Positions 35,401 to 45,269 of a DNA stretch of 64,000 bases are shown here, piece by piece. The position numbers and the translations under genes are program-made. A model generated the notes under the pieces. That model saw only the letters and a program-made list of their open reading frames with translations. It was not told the origin of the DNA and did no database searches. Position 1 is the first letter of the stretch, and each line of letters begins with the position of its first letter. This DNA comes from Druceiella hillmani (Eukaryota > Arthropoda > Insecta > Lepidoptera > Hepialidae), in the NCBI GenBank assembly GCA_039881145.1, contig JAYKKI010000064.1:2693001-2757000 (forward strand). Reading direction: 5' to 3'.

Positions 35401-38400
35401 AGATCGATGTAGTCTAGACCAAGCTTCGAGAGTGAAGCCTTTAACGCTGGCACTACATCTTCCCTGGCGTGTTTGGTACTCCACAACTGAAAGAAAATTA
35501 GAAGTCAATATTGATTGAGATTGAAAATCGTTAATGGTTTTTTAAAAATATGATTACGGAATAAAGTAAATAAAAGAAATTATTTCTGTAGTTGCAATAA
35601 CAAAAAGTTTTTTTAAAATTTAGATTTGCTATTCTAAATTACAGAGGCACATATTGTTTTTAAATTTAGATCAAAAAGGCCCATACAACATACGGCCCCC
35701 GGGCCACGATGCGGCCTGCAAAGGCCCTTCATCCGGCCCGCGAGCTAGTTAAAACTTTAAAAACATCAATAGGATATTGTGCAAATATCCATTAAAAAAT
35801 ATGCCTATGTCAGTTGCACTACACTGGTCGAAAAAATTTGTAAACTTGAGGTTTTCTTTTTTTTAATAAATTATTCATGCTGAAAAATTAAAATTACTGT
35901 TTTCTTTACATATAAAGTTCACTATGCTATTAAAAAGTATTATATAAAAAAAAAGTATTATATAAAGTATTATATTTAGCTATTATATAAAATTATAAAG
36001 CTGGCTCTCCACACAATTATGTTGGACACCCCTGATTTAGAATACGATTTTTTATAAAATTGAAACACTTAAAAATCTTGAGTATCTCGTGAAAGAATCT
36101 CTTGTTTAGTTTGTAGTTTAAGACTTGATACAATGGGAAAATTAACACAAATACATATATTCATAAAGTGACAGAAGCTTTTTTTTTAAAACGCCTCCAC
36201 ACTACTCGCGAAGTTACCTCGACGAAGTGCTCGTCAAAGTTGATCGCAGTCTGAAGTATATCTGAAGTACAGTCTAAAGTGCGCACAAAGCGAATCGAAG
36301 TACCTCTCTACACTATTCTCTTCGCCCAACTTCGATCAACTTCGCGAGTAGTGTAGTGCAGTTTTAATGTTTGAGTAGCTACAGTAAGTACTGTCAATGA
36401 GTAGACATGTGTACCACTGATGTGTTTAACGCAGTTGCAATTTTAATAATTCTTAATTGTTAGGACTGTGAAAAGGTAAAGATTTTTCTTAACATCGTCA
36501 CACACATTAGGAAACTGCTGGCTTAAAATTGGAAGTCGGAAATAAAATTTGTCTTTCTATCTGAGAATAATGACCATGATATCAAATGACACGCCTTTGA
36601 GCTAGGAGACGTAATTTCGATTTGAAATAAGGACAATTGATCATATATGATGGACCAATGTCCCAAATGTATATATAATTCCCAAGAAAAAGATAATGGG
36701 ATGACATTTGTATATCTCATGCAGGTCACTTATTATCTTGTTGGACATTTTATTTATTTTCATTTATGGACAAAAATATGTATGTCCAATTTGATGGATT
36801 TTATATGTTTTTATTTTCTTTTATAGGTATTGACGCACATGTCTATTAAAATGGACGAATGGTAGATATTTTCTTATATAATGTTAGATAAATAAAATAT
36901 ATTAGATATATATGCAATCTTTGTATTTTGTTGTAATACTTATTTTGATTTCAGAATATATATGGCTTATTGCTAGGCTCGGGCGGCTTTTCCGTTTGCT
37001 TCATATTGTATTATTGCAAATCAGTAACTGATGTAGTCTAGACTAGAAAAAATATTTTAACTAATGCAGTAAGTTTTGACGGAAGAACTTTAATTGTGTT
37101 TCTGAACGTAAGCATTAATTTCTTGGAAGATAAGATTTTTCAAAAAAAAATCTACTTATGTTCTCAAGAGCTAACTCGAATTAGAAACTAAGAACAGACA
37201 AAATTTATTGAAAACTTCTGGCTACACCGAGATTAAATTTTTCAGTTTCATATTTTGATTTGGTGGAAGTAGCAAAAAACTTAAAAGTCTCGGAAAAGCA
37301 TAAATGGTACATACAACAATAAAACTGGAAAGGTTGACAACAACATTTTGTTGACAACAACAAGGTTGGCAACAATATCTTGTGGGAAGGTTGACAACAA
37401 CGTCTTGTTGACAACTACAAGGTTGGCAACAACATCTTGTGGAAAGGTTGACAATAACGTCTTGTTGACAACAACAAGGTTGGCAACAACACCTTGTGAA
37501 AAGGTTGACAATAATGTCTTGTTGACAACAACAAGGTTGGCAACAACATCTTGTGGAAAGGTTGACGTCTTGTTGACAACAACAAGGTTGGCAACAACAC
37601 CTTGTGAAAAGGTTGACAATAACGTCTTGTTGACAACAACAAGGTTGGCAACAACACCTTGTGGAAAGGTTAACAACAACGTCTTGTTGACAACAACATC
37701 TTGTGGAAAGGTTGACAACAACATCTTGTATCATTGGATTGTTTAATTATTTATCCCAATACATAATTATTATGTTCAAAAATTAAAACTGTGGCGTGAA
37801 AGGTTAATTTCCTCATGTATACAAAAATTAATTTCCTCAAGTTGGGGAAGGCCACTATAAAATTTATCTTAAATATGTACGCATATACTCTTACAGATTT
37901 TATGGTAGAAATTATTGAGTAAAACAATGTTGTCATAAATTGTTTTCATGCAACTGCAACGATGTCAGCTGTGCGAAGATGCCTTTCTGACAAATGCTTT
38001 TTTCCAATTTCATCAACATTTTTCATTACAGATTAGGTTAGATTTACAAAATATTTCCAACTTATACATCTAAACCTTGCTCCTGAATGAATAATGTAGA
38101 TGCTATAATGACCAGAATAAAATCGATTCAATAGTTACTGAGAAAATTGCATACGTGCAGACTGACATGGCAGAGGCTTTGTGTTATAATATGTATTAAT
38201 ATTTGCAAGTTGTACAAGAACTGTGCAAAATGCCATCAGCATCATTTGGTAAGTTGAGGAACCCTGGGTTACTTTTTTGTGAAGTCCGCATAGTGTACAT
38301 ATTGTAATTAAATGTAAATTACTTATAATGCATAAAAACAGTGTAATGTTTTTATAAATGGGCGTCTAATCACCTAGATATGGACCTAAAGGAATGGATA

Positions 38401-41400
38401 TATGCTAAAATTTTTCTAGATTTTGGAAAGCCAGTGCATAATCACCGCGGAAAGCAATAACATATTAACGCTAATTAAAAATATTTAAAAAAAAAATTTA
38501 ATAAGGTTATTAATATAATTTATTACAACAATGTTTAGTTTTTCAAAAATCTGTTCCATATTGTTTCATAACTTAACCTCTTTTTTAAGTTACTTTTTTC
38601 TCATGTTTATCATCAAAAGTTACAAATATCTTAAAGGGTCGTTTTAAATCTTTACTAATTGACACATACTAAGCTAATCACTTAGATTGTATCAGAGTTA
38701 GCTACAAAACACATTTGTTATCACCAAATATTTAAATATATCTTGCGTTCCAAGAGTTATGACATGGAGTAGTATATACATCCTAGAAATAGAATCTTGT
38801 CTGTATACGTCTTCATACACATCATTGAGCTGGGAGGGAGTCAGATCAGAGCCTCAAAATTCCCTCTGTGTGATCAAAGAATGGGTCCTAACTCGGTAGC
38901 GGAAAAAGTTACATGAGCTGTTTTTCATTTTTCATAATCTATAATAGCTTTGTTGCAATATTTGATTTTATCTAGGCGTTTATCACTAACTTTAGGAGTT
39001 ACTTGACTTGAAATTTGATGTTTTATTTGAAAATTGAATTCTGTACTATTAGAGACATGATCTTCTTTAAATACTTTCTTCTCTATAATTTTATTTTTTT
39101 ATATTTAGCCAATGTTGGTCAGTTAAAAACTATGTGAAAATTTTATTTTTTTTTTGAAATCAAAAATATTGTATTGACATTAACAGATATGAAATCATTA
39201 AATCACATTTCTGTCACCTATTGTGCTATGAATATTTTTCATTGAATTCTATATTTCCTGCACGGTGACAATATTGAATTAACACATCGAATGCCACATT
39301 ACTTTTTAATTTCCTGTCCATGTAAGCTAACTTTGGGTTTGTTCCCTGAGGCATCTATTTATATTTATGCTACAAATTTATGCACCTTTGCATAAATATG
39401 GCATGGAAACAAATTACAAGTTACTCATTATTGGAATGATACTCATAGCTGACAGTCAATTTGTCCAAATGTTAAAATAACCATCATGCACAACCAGCAG
39501 AGGGTACCTCACTTTCTCACCCAGCGAAACCTCTCTTTGCTGGTCGTGCAAGATGGAAAGTGCATAAAGGCTTTTAAAATTATCAAAGTAATCATACCTT
39601 TGTCGTTATGAATATATCCTTCCTCTTGATAGTTCCATCTTCTATCTTGTTGCGAACTGCCCTTCCCACTTGCTCCTCCGTCTCATATACAGCAGCCGTA
39701 TCAATGTGTCTGTACCCAACCTCTATAGAATATTCTACTACCTTTGTTAGCGTGTCATCCTCTGGTGTTACAACTGTACCTTCCTGCCAATGATTTTAAC
39801 AGTTGTTTTAATTGCATTATATTTATTCTGTAAAATGATTGTACCTTATTCTGAGCTTATTGATGAGCCCTAGATAACTAATCTCAATTTTATTAGTTTT
39901 GAATTTGAAATTATGGTTAATATGTATACAGTAAAACACCTCTTTATCTGACCCCATGTTACACGTTGGTTTATCAAAAATAAAACATCACTCAACAAAC
40001 TTTAGACAAATTTTTAAGAACATTAAAATTTTAATTTTGTTTGTGAAAGCATATAAAAATATGTTTTGGTTTCTTTACAATTTTGTTATATTCGTGTTTG
40101 TATGCATCTAACGGTCACACTATTGTATTTTGTACAGTTTCAGACATCAGGAATAAAGCTATGTCCATTTCATACTTCTTTATATAATTATTCTTAGGTC
40201 AATAAAAAGGTGATTGCCACAAAAAGTGCCATTATTGTTAAAAAAAACATTTTGTGTTTTAAAATTAAAGGTTCCATTGTATCATTATTGTTTTTTTTTA
40301 ATTATATCCACAATCATCAAATTCATTTTACCAAGTGTGTTTAACAATACATTGTGCCAACATCTTTGTAATGAATATAGATTATGTGTTATAGTTTTTC
40401 TGGTGTTGGGGTTAAGTTTACGAATCAGCATTATAAAATGTTAATAAGTTTGTGTTGACATCAAAAAGGTTTCTTAAATCAAAATTTAAATAGCACTTAA
40501 TAAAACGGACTAAAAGGAGATCATAAATAGGGTAATAAGTGTCTTTTATGCACGAAATATTATTGTGATTTTCTGTATTAAAGATATAGTATAAAGCTAC
40601 TGGAATAAAATTCTGTTTGCAGAGCGTCACACGGTATTTCCATGCAATTTTCTGTCCATCTACTAACCATATTCAACGTTGCTTATCTCCAGTGATCGGG
40701 TGAAAACATCTATATGCATTATGATAATAGAAGATAAAAAAATTTATAAAATCCAATGTTATCTATTCTTATAAGCAAAAAAATCGCAATTCACGCAAGG
40801 TTTCTTATCTAATACTGGCATTAGTTGTCAAGTTTAATATATTGAAACACCTACGTATTTTTCAAGAAAACGTCTGTTGTTATATTGATAAACAACTTTT
40901 TACGTTTGTAAAAATAGAAGTAAACCAAATATTATATAATTACCATTCATTCCAATTCATTCTGAAAAAGGTTTTCCTTCAATTAATCTAGAAATTATGG
41001 TGATGATGATTTGATTTCAGTATTTATATAGAGACGGATCGAGGGGGGTATCCGATGAAGAACTGAATAATAAAGTGAGACCTAGAATAGATACGGAATA
41101 TATATTAGGAATCCTAAAAGAGTAGTATGTGTTATAAGTGTTTATTTCCGTATGTATTCAGTGCCTTCAAAAATCGGCATTTCAAATTATTTTCTTACGG
41201 GAAATTGAAAAAAACTTAATAAAATATACATGGATCTTTATTTATTGTTCCTATAGGCACAAAAAAATATATTATTATTTCTATATATCAGATAATCAAT
41301 GTTATTATAGGCTACTAACAATGCCAGAAAAACAAAAGTTTCCTCAATGTTTGCATCATAATTTCTATAAAGATGAATAAATCTGAAAAATTCACTAAGG

Positions 41401-42396
41401 TTCTTGTAGCATAATATTGTTGTTATAGTCTATCAAGCCATTTTTGGAATCATTTTGATACACAATTTTTAAAAAAAATTATGGAGTTCGGTTTTTTTTA
41501 AAAGCAAACATTTAATTTTAACACTCCATAAATAGTTTCATTTTTTTCAATTAATAAATTAGGCTTGTTATATTTCTTATTATCAAGCCATTTTTGGAAT
41601 CATTTATTTAAAATTAATTCATATCTTATATTAATAATTAATTCATATATTAAATCATATATTTGTTTTTATCAAGCCATTTTTGAAATCATTTTGATAC
41701 ACAATGTTTAAATAAAATAAAAGTTCGGTTTTTTTGAAAAGCAAAAATTTAATTTTAACACTCCATAAATAGTTTCATTTTTGTCAAATTAATAAATTAG
41801 GCTTGTTATATTTCAAAAATTTAAAACAATTTTTCAGATTTATTTGTCTTGCAAGAAATTATGATAGAAACAGCAATGGAGTTTTTTTCCCAGTGGATAA
41901 TCTCTGGAATAATTTATTAAATAAGAAAAAAAATTAAAATCAATTTTTTCTTACATTTAAAGGGGCAATAAATAAAATGTTATTTATATTCTGTTTAATT
42001 TGTATCTGTATCCCCTTTAAAAAAACAATTAAAATGGCGATTTTTAAAGGCGCTATACGTATGTAACCTCTTAAGATGCAATGTTGTACATAGTACATAA
42101 CATGGATAGTGGAATGTCTAGCTACCGTTACCTAATATACTTTAGATTTGTGTAATTGATTAATGACCTATTGGTATTGAAACTTCTTATTCAAACGATG
42201 CAATGTAGGAATAATACAAGTATGTACCTACATATAATATATAAAATAAGAATATATGTTTTCTACAATATGCAAAGTAATATAACGTAGTGTCTAGGTG
42301 AAAAGCATTTGTTACCTCGCTTCTCCCCAGGAACGTTCCCAACCCGAGGACTGGAATCTCATTTCCATCGTTGAGCTTTAGTTTCGGTGAAGTTAT
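26569..42396 (-). CDS. Aldo-keto reductase gene, copy A (six exons; start exon not found)
   Basis: Predicted NADPH-dependent cytosolic carbonyl/aldehyde reductase of the AKR1-like (beta/alpha)8 barrel family. Exons in transcript order are 42396-42316, 39783-39598, 35486-35370, 33723-33556, 27269-27060 and 26766-26569. All are phase 0 and give 319 residues. The tetrad is complete: Asp55 and Tyr60 ([11 protein letters not shown]), Lys89 (FITTK) and His122 (LIHTP). Cofactor motifs GISNFN and IPKS (Lys264) are present. The usual His-Trp-Pro is His-Thr-Pro, and the stretch up to LDTW is about 11 residues shorter than in AKR1B. The exon 5 donor is GC rather than GT. The coding start needs an exon upstream: an AG acceptor directly precedes [11 protein letters not shown]. 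It is convergent with Orc4 and paralogous to 52328-63003. Substrate unknown. Confidence 0.92.
27060..27269 (-). CDS. AKR copy A, exon with [12 protein letters not shown] donor
   Basis: Seventy codons, [20 protein letters not shown] to [10 protein letters not shown]. It ends CTTG|GCAAGT, a consensus-like GC splice donor. Copy B has GTAAAT at the same point. Reading across the junction gives [15 protein letters not shown], exactly the family spacing. Confidence 0.9.
27464..27905 (+). pseudogene. Non-LTR retrotransposon 3' tail
   Basis: A relic reading ...[20 protein letters not shown], then (with stops) the [21 protein letters not shown] tail and an AAGAAGAA end. It is colinear with 2583-2965, so both are 3' fragments of one family. 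Lies in the large intron of AKR copy A. Confidence 0.7.
27917..28194. mobile_element. Foldback element (copy b), nearly all arms
   Basis: Both arms of the CCTAGGTTTCG family face each other with a 30-50-base centre, so the unit is almost one long hairpin. The right end is complete (ATATATTCAA); the left end begins at ATTATTCACAATTAAATG. It directly abuts the AAG tail of the non-LTR relic. Confidence 0.85.
29015..29580 (+). pseudogene. Mariner transposase relic with internal deletion
   Basis: Reads [20 protein letters not shown], then [15 protein letters not shown], the HTH region of mariner transposases. After a deletion it jumps to [20 protein letters not shown], the second catalytic Asp block, followed by a frameshifted tail. 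Dead. It is a different lineage from the element at 30078. A foldback arm follows immediately at 29592. Confidence 0.8.
29592..29760. mobile_element. Foldback element (copy c), left arm truncated
   Basis: Starts with the family end TTGAATATATTTG, loses most of the left arm, then has a complete right inner arm ending AGTTTCATTTAATTGTGAAT. Confidence 0.75.
30078..31323 (+). mobile_element. Full-length mariner element (1.25 kb), dead transposase
   Basis: Terminal inverted repeats of about 29 bases (left CAAGGGTGAAATGAATATAA, right complement AGAGGGTAAATCAAATATAA, both continuing ACGGGATTT) are flanked by TA on both sides, the mariner target duplication. The ORF starts about 30232 ([20 protein letters not shown]). 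Catalytic blocks are recognisable: [12 protein letters not shown] (first Asp, about 30689) and [12 protein letters not shown] (second Asp, about 30952). In the third block, [13 protein letters not shown], the catalytic Asp is Asn, and spacing is two residues short. Several stops and frameshifts. Non-functional, but usable as a complete end-to-end copy. Confidence 0.9.
31650..31878. repeat. 33-bp perfect inverted repeat around a (TA)n core
   Basis: Arms 31650-31682 and 31846-31878 are exact reverse complements (containing TTCAAAGATTGGCAACATAA). They enclose about 160 bases of mostly (TA)n with TATG variants. A further (TA)n tract lies at about 32385-32480. Confidence 0.85.
32385..32482. repeat. 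(TA)n microsatellite with TAAA interruptions
   Basis: Alternating TA with regularly spaced ATAAATA interruptions. The minus-strand Tyr/Ile frame here is an artefact. Confidence 0.85.
32633..32770. mobile_element. Foldback element (copy d), one arm
   Basis: Family end TTGAATATATTTGGCGTTAA fused by deletion to the inner right arm (CCCACCTGAAAATG ... AACCTAGGTCGTGG ... TTTCATTTAATTGTGA). Confidence 0.8.
33556..33723 (-). CDS. AKR copy A, exon with GISNFN
   Basis: Fifty-six codons including [14 protein letters not shown] and [16 protein letters not shown], ending PAVLQVE. Acceptor CTTGCAG and donor GAG|GTGAGA. Confidence 0.93.
34815..35049. mobile_element. Foldback element (copy e), both arms
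   Basis: The left arm starts at ACATGATGTAGTATTATTTC; the right arm ends at ...CACCAAATATATTCAA. The centre is GGTGGGCTATTAGCAAAACC. It is in the copy A intron between the His and GISNFN exons; the copy B intron lacks it. Confidence 0.85.
35370..35486 (-). CDS. AKR copy A, exon with catalytic His
   Basis: Thirty-nine codons, [20 protein letters not shown] through [18 protein letters not shown]. His122 is the tetrad His. Acceptor CTTTCAG and donor TCA|GTATGA. Confidence 0.92.
35672..36034. mobile_element. hAT-like MITE with 8-bp target duplication
   Basis: The right end reads GTTGGACACCCCTG, i.e. CAGGGGTGTCCAAC inward, a classic hAT terminus. The left end is decayed but keeps a GGCCCGCGAGC-rich subterminal block typical of such elements. 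Flanking octamers are ATTTAGAT and ATTTAGAA (7 of 8 identical), fitting a hAT duplication. No coding. Confidence 0.75.
36190..36362. mobile_element. Short MITE with ACACTACTCGCGAAGTT ends
   Basis: ACACTACTCGCGAAGTT near the left end pairs with AACTTCGCGAGTAGTGT at the right. GC-rich subterminal TTCGATCAACTTCG-type motifs recur in both orientations. The AT flanks suggest a TTAA/TTTAA-type target. Confidence 0.65.
37333..37732. repeat. 57-bp minisatellite, about seven units
   Basis: AAGGTTGAC recurs at 37387, 37444, 37501 and 37558 (57-bp steps), then 51 and 57. Each unit carries the self-complementary CTTGTTGACAACAACAAG. As 57 bp is 19 codons, several frames stay open on both strands, but the products are simple repeats (e.g. 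[12 protein letters not shown]). Intronic in AKR copy A. Confidence 0.92.
37735..39597. other. AKR copy A intron, no gene seen
   Basis: AT-rich intron DNA. Parts near 38500-39560 resemble the copy B intron at 55920-58250 (for example the sequence leading into each exon, with TGTGCAAGATGG), consistent with shared origin. Confidence 0.5.
39598..39783 (-). CDS. AKR copy A, exon with Asp/Tyr/Lys of the tetrad
   Basis: Sixty-two codons. It holds [11 protein letters not shown] (Asp55, Tyr60), EEQVGRAV and DIFITTK (Lys89). Acceptor TTGGCAG and donor AAG|GTATGA. Residues 28-38 make the loop after the first strand about 10 residues longer than in AKR1B. Confidence 0.93.
41430..41825. repeat. Partial tandem duplication in AKR copy A intron
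   Basis: ATCAAGCCATTTTTGGAATC and the following 150 bases (AACACTCCATAAATAGTTTC, TAGGCTTGTTATATTTC) occur twice about 235 bases apart, with an extra start copy between. Copy B has no such duplication at the matching place (about 62030). Confidence 0.75.
42316..42396 (-). CDS. AKR copy A, first recognised exon
   Basis: Twenty-seven codons, [20 protein letters not shown] then TFLGRSE, the AKR N-terminal strand. Acceptor AAATTTGCAG and donor GAG|GTAACA. The initiator Met must come from a further exon, probably very short, between 42.4 and 52 kb. Confidence 0.9.
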
Positions 42397-43097
42397 CTGC
42401 AAATTTATTTATTGCGATGAACTTAATGGGTAACTTATAGTATATATTTTCGGATATATTCCTTATTTTTTTACATTTGAATCTGTTTTACTTTTTTCAG
42501 AAAACCATTCTACTCAATCCATATAGCTTCGTATTTATTGTTTGAAACTCTCGAAAAAATCTTAATCATACCTTTCTTCAAGAAATTGCCTTTTACATAA
42601 ATCTGTTTATAATTATTAAAAAGATGCATTTCCGCTGAATGCTTTTTGCAATTTTCCAATTATATTATTTGCTAAATTTAAAAATTATTTTGATGCAAAA
42701 TTTTCTACAAATTTTCTACAAAGCACACTGAAGTGCATAAGTGATATTCCCAAAAAAGTTGCCATGTGTGCGCTGCACTTTATTTACGTAAACAATTTTG
42801 AATCACTTTTGGCCTCTTGGAAACAGGAGGTATTAATTTGCTGGTAGAACAAAATCGACAATATTACAGGAAATCTGAAAGTCCATGCGTCTAACTTTAT
42901 TGTGTTTTAAAATATCAACGAAAATCTTTAGTTTTACCACTTATTCACATAATGATGGATCGTAAAAATATATTTGTTATTTTCAATATATTTAGAGCCT
43001 TGAAATTTGAAGTGTACATAATGTATTCATATAGATTATACATAATAGGATAATGTTGAAGTTTGAACACCCGAACAGAGTGAAGTTTGCGGTTACT

Positions 43098-43420
43098 TCA
43101 GAAGTTTGTTATTCTAATCGTGTAAGTCAGTAATTTGTTATTCTAATTGTGTAAGTCAGTAATTTGTTATTCTAATTGTGTAAGTCAGTAATTTGTTATT
43201 CTAATCGTGTAAGTTAGTAATTTGTTATTCTAATCGTGTAAGTCAGTAATTTGTTATTCTAATCGTGTAAGTCAGTAATTTCTTATTCTAATTGTGTAAG
43301 TCAGTTATTTGTTATTCTAATCGTGTAAGTCAGTAATTTGTTATTCTAATCGTGTAAGTCAGTAATATGTTATTCCAATCGTGTAAGTCAGTAATTTGTT
43401 ATTCTAATTGTGTAAGAAAA
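43098..43420. repeat. 29-bp tandem array, about eleven units
   Basis: Unit: TCAGTAATTTGTTATTCTAA followed by TYGTGTAAG, 29 bases. Units are nearly identical, with C/T changes at a single position. It lies just past the limit of detectable similarity to copy B upstream of AKR copy A. Confidence 0.9.
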
Positions 43421-44237
43421 GTGTTGCAATTTGTTTTAAGTTAACTAGAACTGGGAATATACAATATTGAATAATTTGTTATCTGTACTTAGTGATAATA
43501 TCAATTAAATAGTATCTATTCAATTGTCTAATATATAAAATATTCTGGGTCCGGTGCTAAAACAAAGATACATGGAAGCTTCTAGTTTTTTTCAATTCCA
43601 ATTTCAAGACTGGTATATATCTATTTCATAACAACTTTAAAAAAAAGTAGAAATACCACTAAATTAGATAAAAAAATGTGCCAAGTTTTCATTGGAATAT
43701 TCAATCAACAAAAACCGTAATTGAAATCTAAAACTGGTACTTAAAAATTTTTTAAAGAAAAATTAAGATATATTTTCAATTTAATGTTGACGTGGAACAT
43801 GGAAAGGTTTCCATTTAGTATGTATTGTGTTATAAACTCATTTTTGGGAATCTGAAAGACTGGAATGTCTAATTTTGCTAGGAACTTGGCATATTTTTTC
43901 ACCTCTTTTTGAGTATATTAAGTGTCGGTGGGTTGTACCTTATTAATACACTGAGGTGGATTTGTAAAAAAAATAAACAATATACATTTAAAAAACATTG
44001 GGAAAATAATTTTAAAAACATTGAGAAAATAATTTATTCACATTTTTTGAATTCATTTAGAAGACTTTAAAGAAAATCAATGAATACCCAACTGGTAAGT
44101 ACATTCTTGCATCTAAAGCATAATCACATAAAGCTAAAGTCTAATAACTGAATTAGCCATAATTTCTTTGCTTTCGTTATATAGGAGATTTGAAAATTGA
44201 AAATTTCTTTAAATTACTTTTATTATGTGATAACAAA

Positions 44238-44365
44238 AAATATCTCATTTATTCTCTTACTTCTTATTAACAAAAAATATCTCATTTATATCTTTTAACA
44301 AAAAAATATCTCATTTATAATTAGAAATTTGGAAAAATCTCAACAAAGAAAATCTCATTTATTTA
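44238..44365. repeat. AAATATCTCATTTAT short repeats
   Basis: The motif AAAAAATATCTCATTTAT recurs four times with variable spacing immediately before the 194-bp array. Confidence 0.65.
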
Positions 44366-44499
44366 TAAAAGTGATTCTATGTATCAAAATATGTAGAGTT
44401 GTATGTATCTTAAAACAACTAGACATGTTAAAAAGTTTATATGAAATTTTTAATAGTTTCTGAAAAATTTGCTGTGAAAATTTCGATTTCAACAAAACA

Positions 44500-45262
44500 C
44501 ATTTTACATTATTTTCAAGAAATAATGATTCAAACATACTCAGTTTTATGTACAGAATAACTTATATGAATAATAGACACATTTTTTGTTACACACTGTA
44601 AACTGTATGTAATGAAAGCATATCTATTATTCATATACCATTTATATGTAAATGTGTAAGAAAAGTATTTCTATTGCTATTTTAACAAAAAAACATTTCA
44701 CATTATTTTCAAGAAATAATGATTCAAACATACTCAGTTTTATGTACAGAATAACCTATATGAATAATAGACACATTTTTTGTTACACACTGTAAACTAT
44801 ATATAATGAAAGCATGTCTATTATTCATATACCATTTATATGTAAATGTGTAAGAAAAATATTTCTATTGCTATTTTAACAAAAAAACATTTCACATTAT
44901 TTTCAAGAAATAATGATTCAAACATACTCAGTATTATCTACAGAATCACCTATATGAATAATAGACACATTTTTTGTTACACACTGTAAACTATATATAA
45001 TGAAAGCATGTCTATTATTCATATACCATTTATATGTAAATGTGTAAGAAAAATATTTCTATTGCTATTTTAACCATAAAAACCTTTCACATTATTTTCA
45101 AGAAATAATGATTCAAACATACTCAGTATTATGTACAGAATCATCTATATGAATAATAGACACATTTTTTGTTACACACTGTAAACTATATGTAATGAAA
45201 TCATATCTATTATTCATATACCATTTATATGTAAATGTGTATGAAAATTATTTCTATTATTC
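44500..45262. repeat. 194-bp tandem array, about four units with internal hairpins
   Basis: CATTATTTTCAAGAAATAAT recurs at 44507, 44701, 44895 and 45090. Each unit holds two inverted repeats: CATTATTT/AAATAATG (5-nt loop) and ATATGAATAATAGAC / GTCTATTATTCATAT about 45 bases apart. Confidence 0.9.
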
Positions 45263-45269
45263 ATACTGG

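Noticed and set aside
37222..37746. Overlapping long frames on both strands (Cys-rich and Thr-rich)
   Set aside because: They are by-products of a 57-bp minisatellite whose period is a multiple of three. No start context or domain.
43098..43420. CRISPR-like array (29-bp repeats)
   Set aside because: Units are directly contiguous without unique spacers, in a eukaryotic intergenic region.
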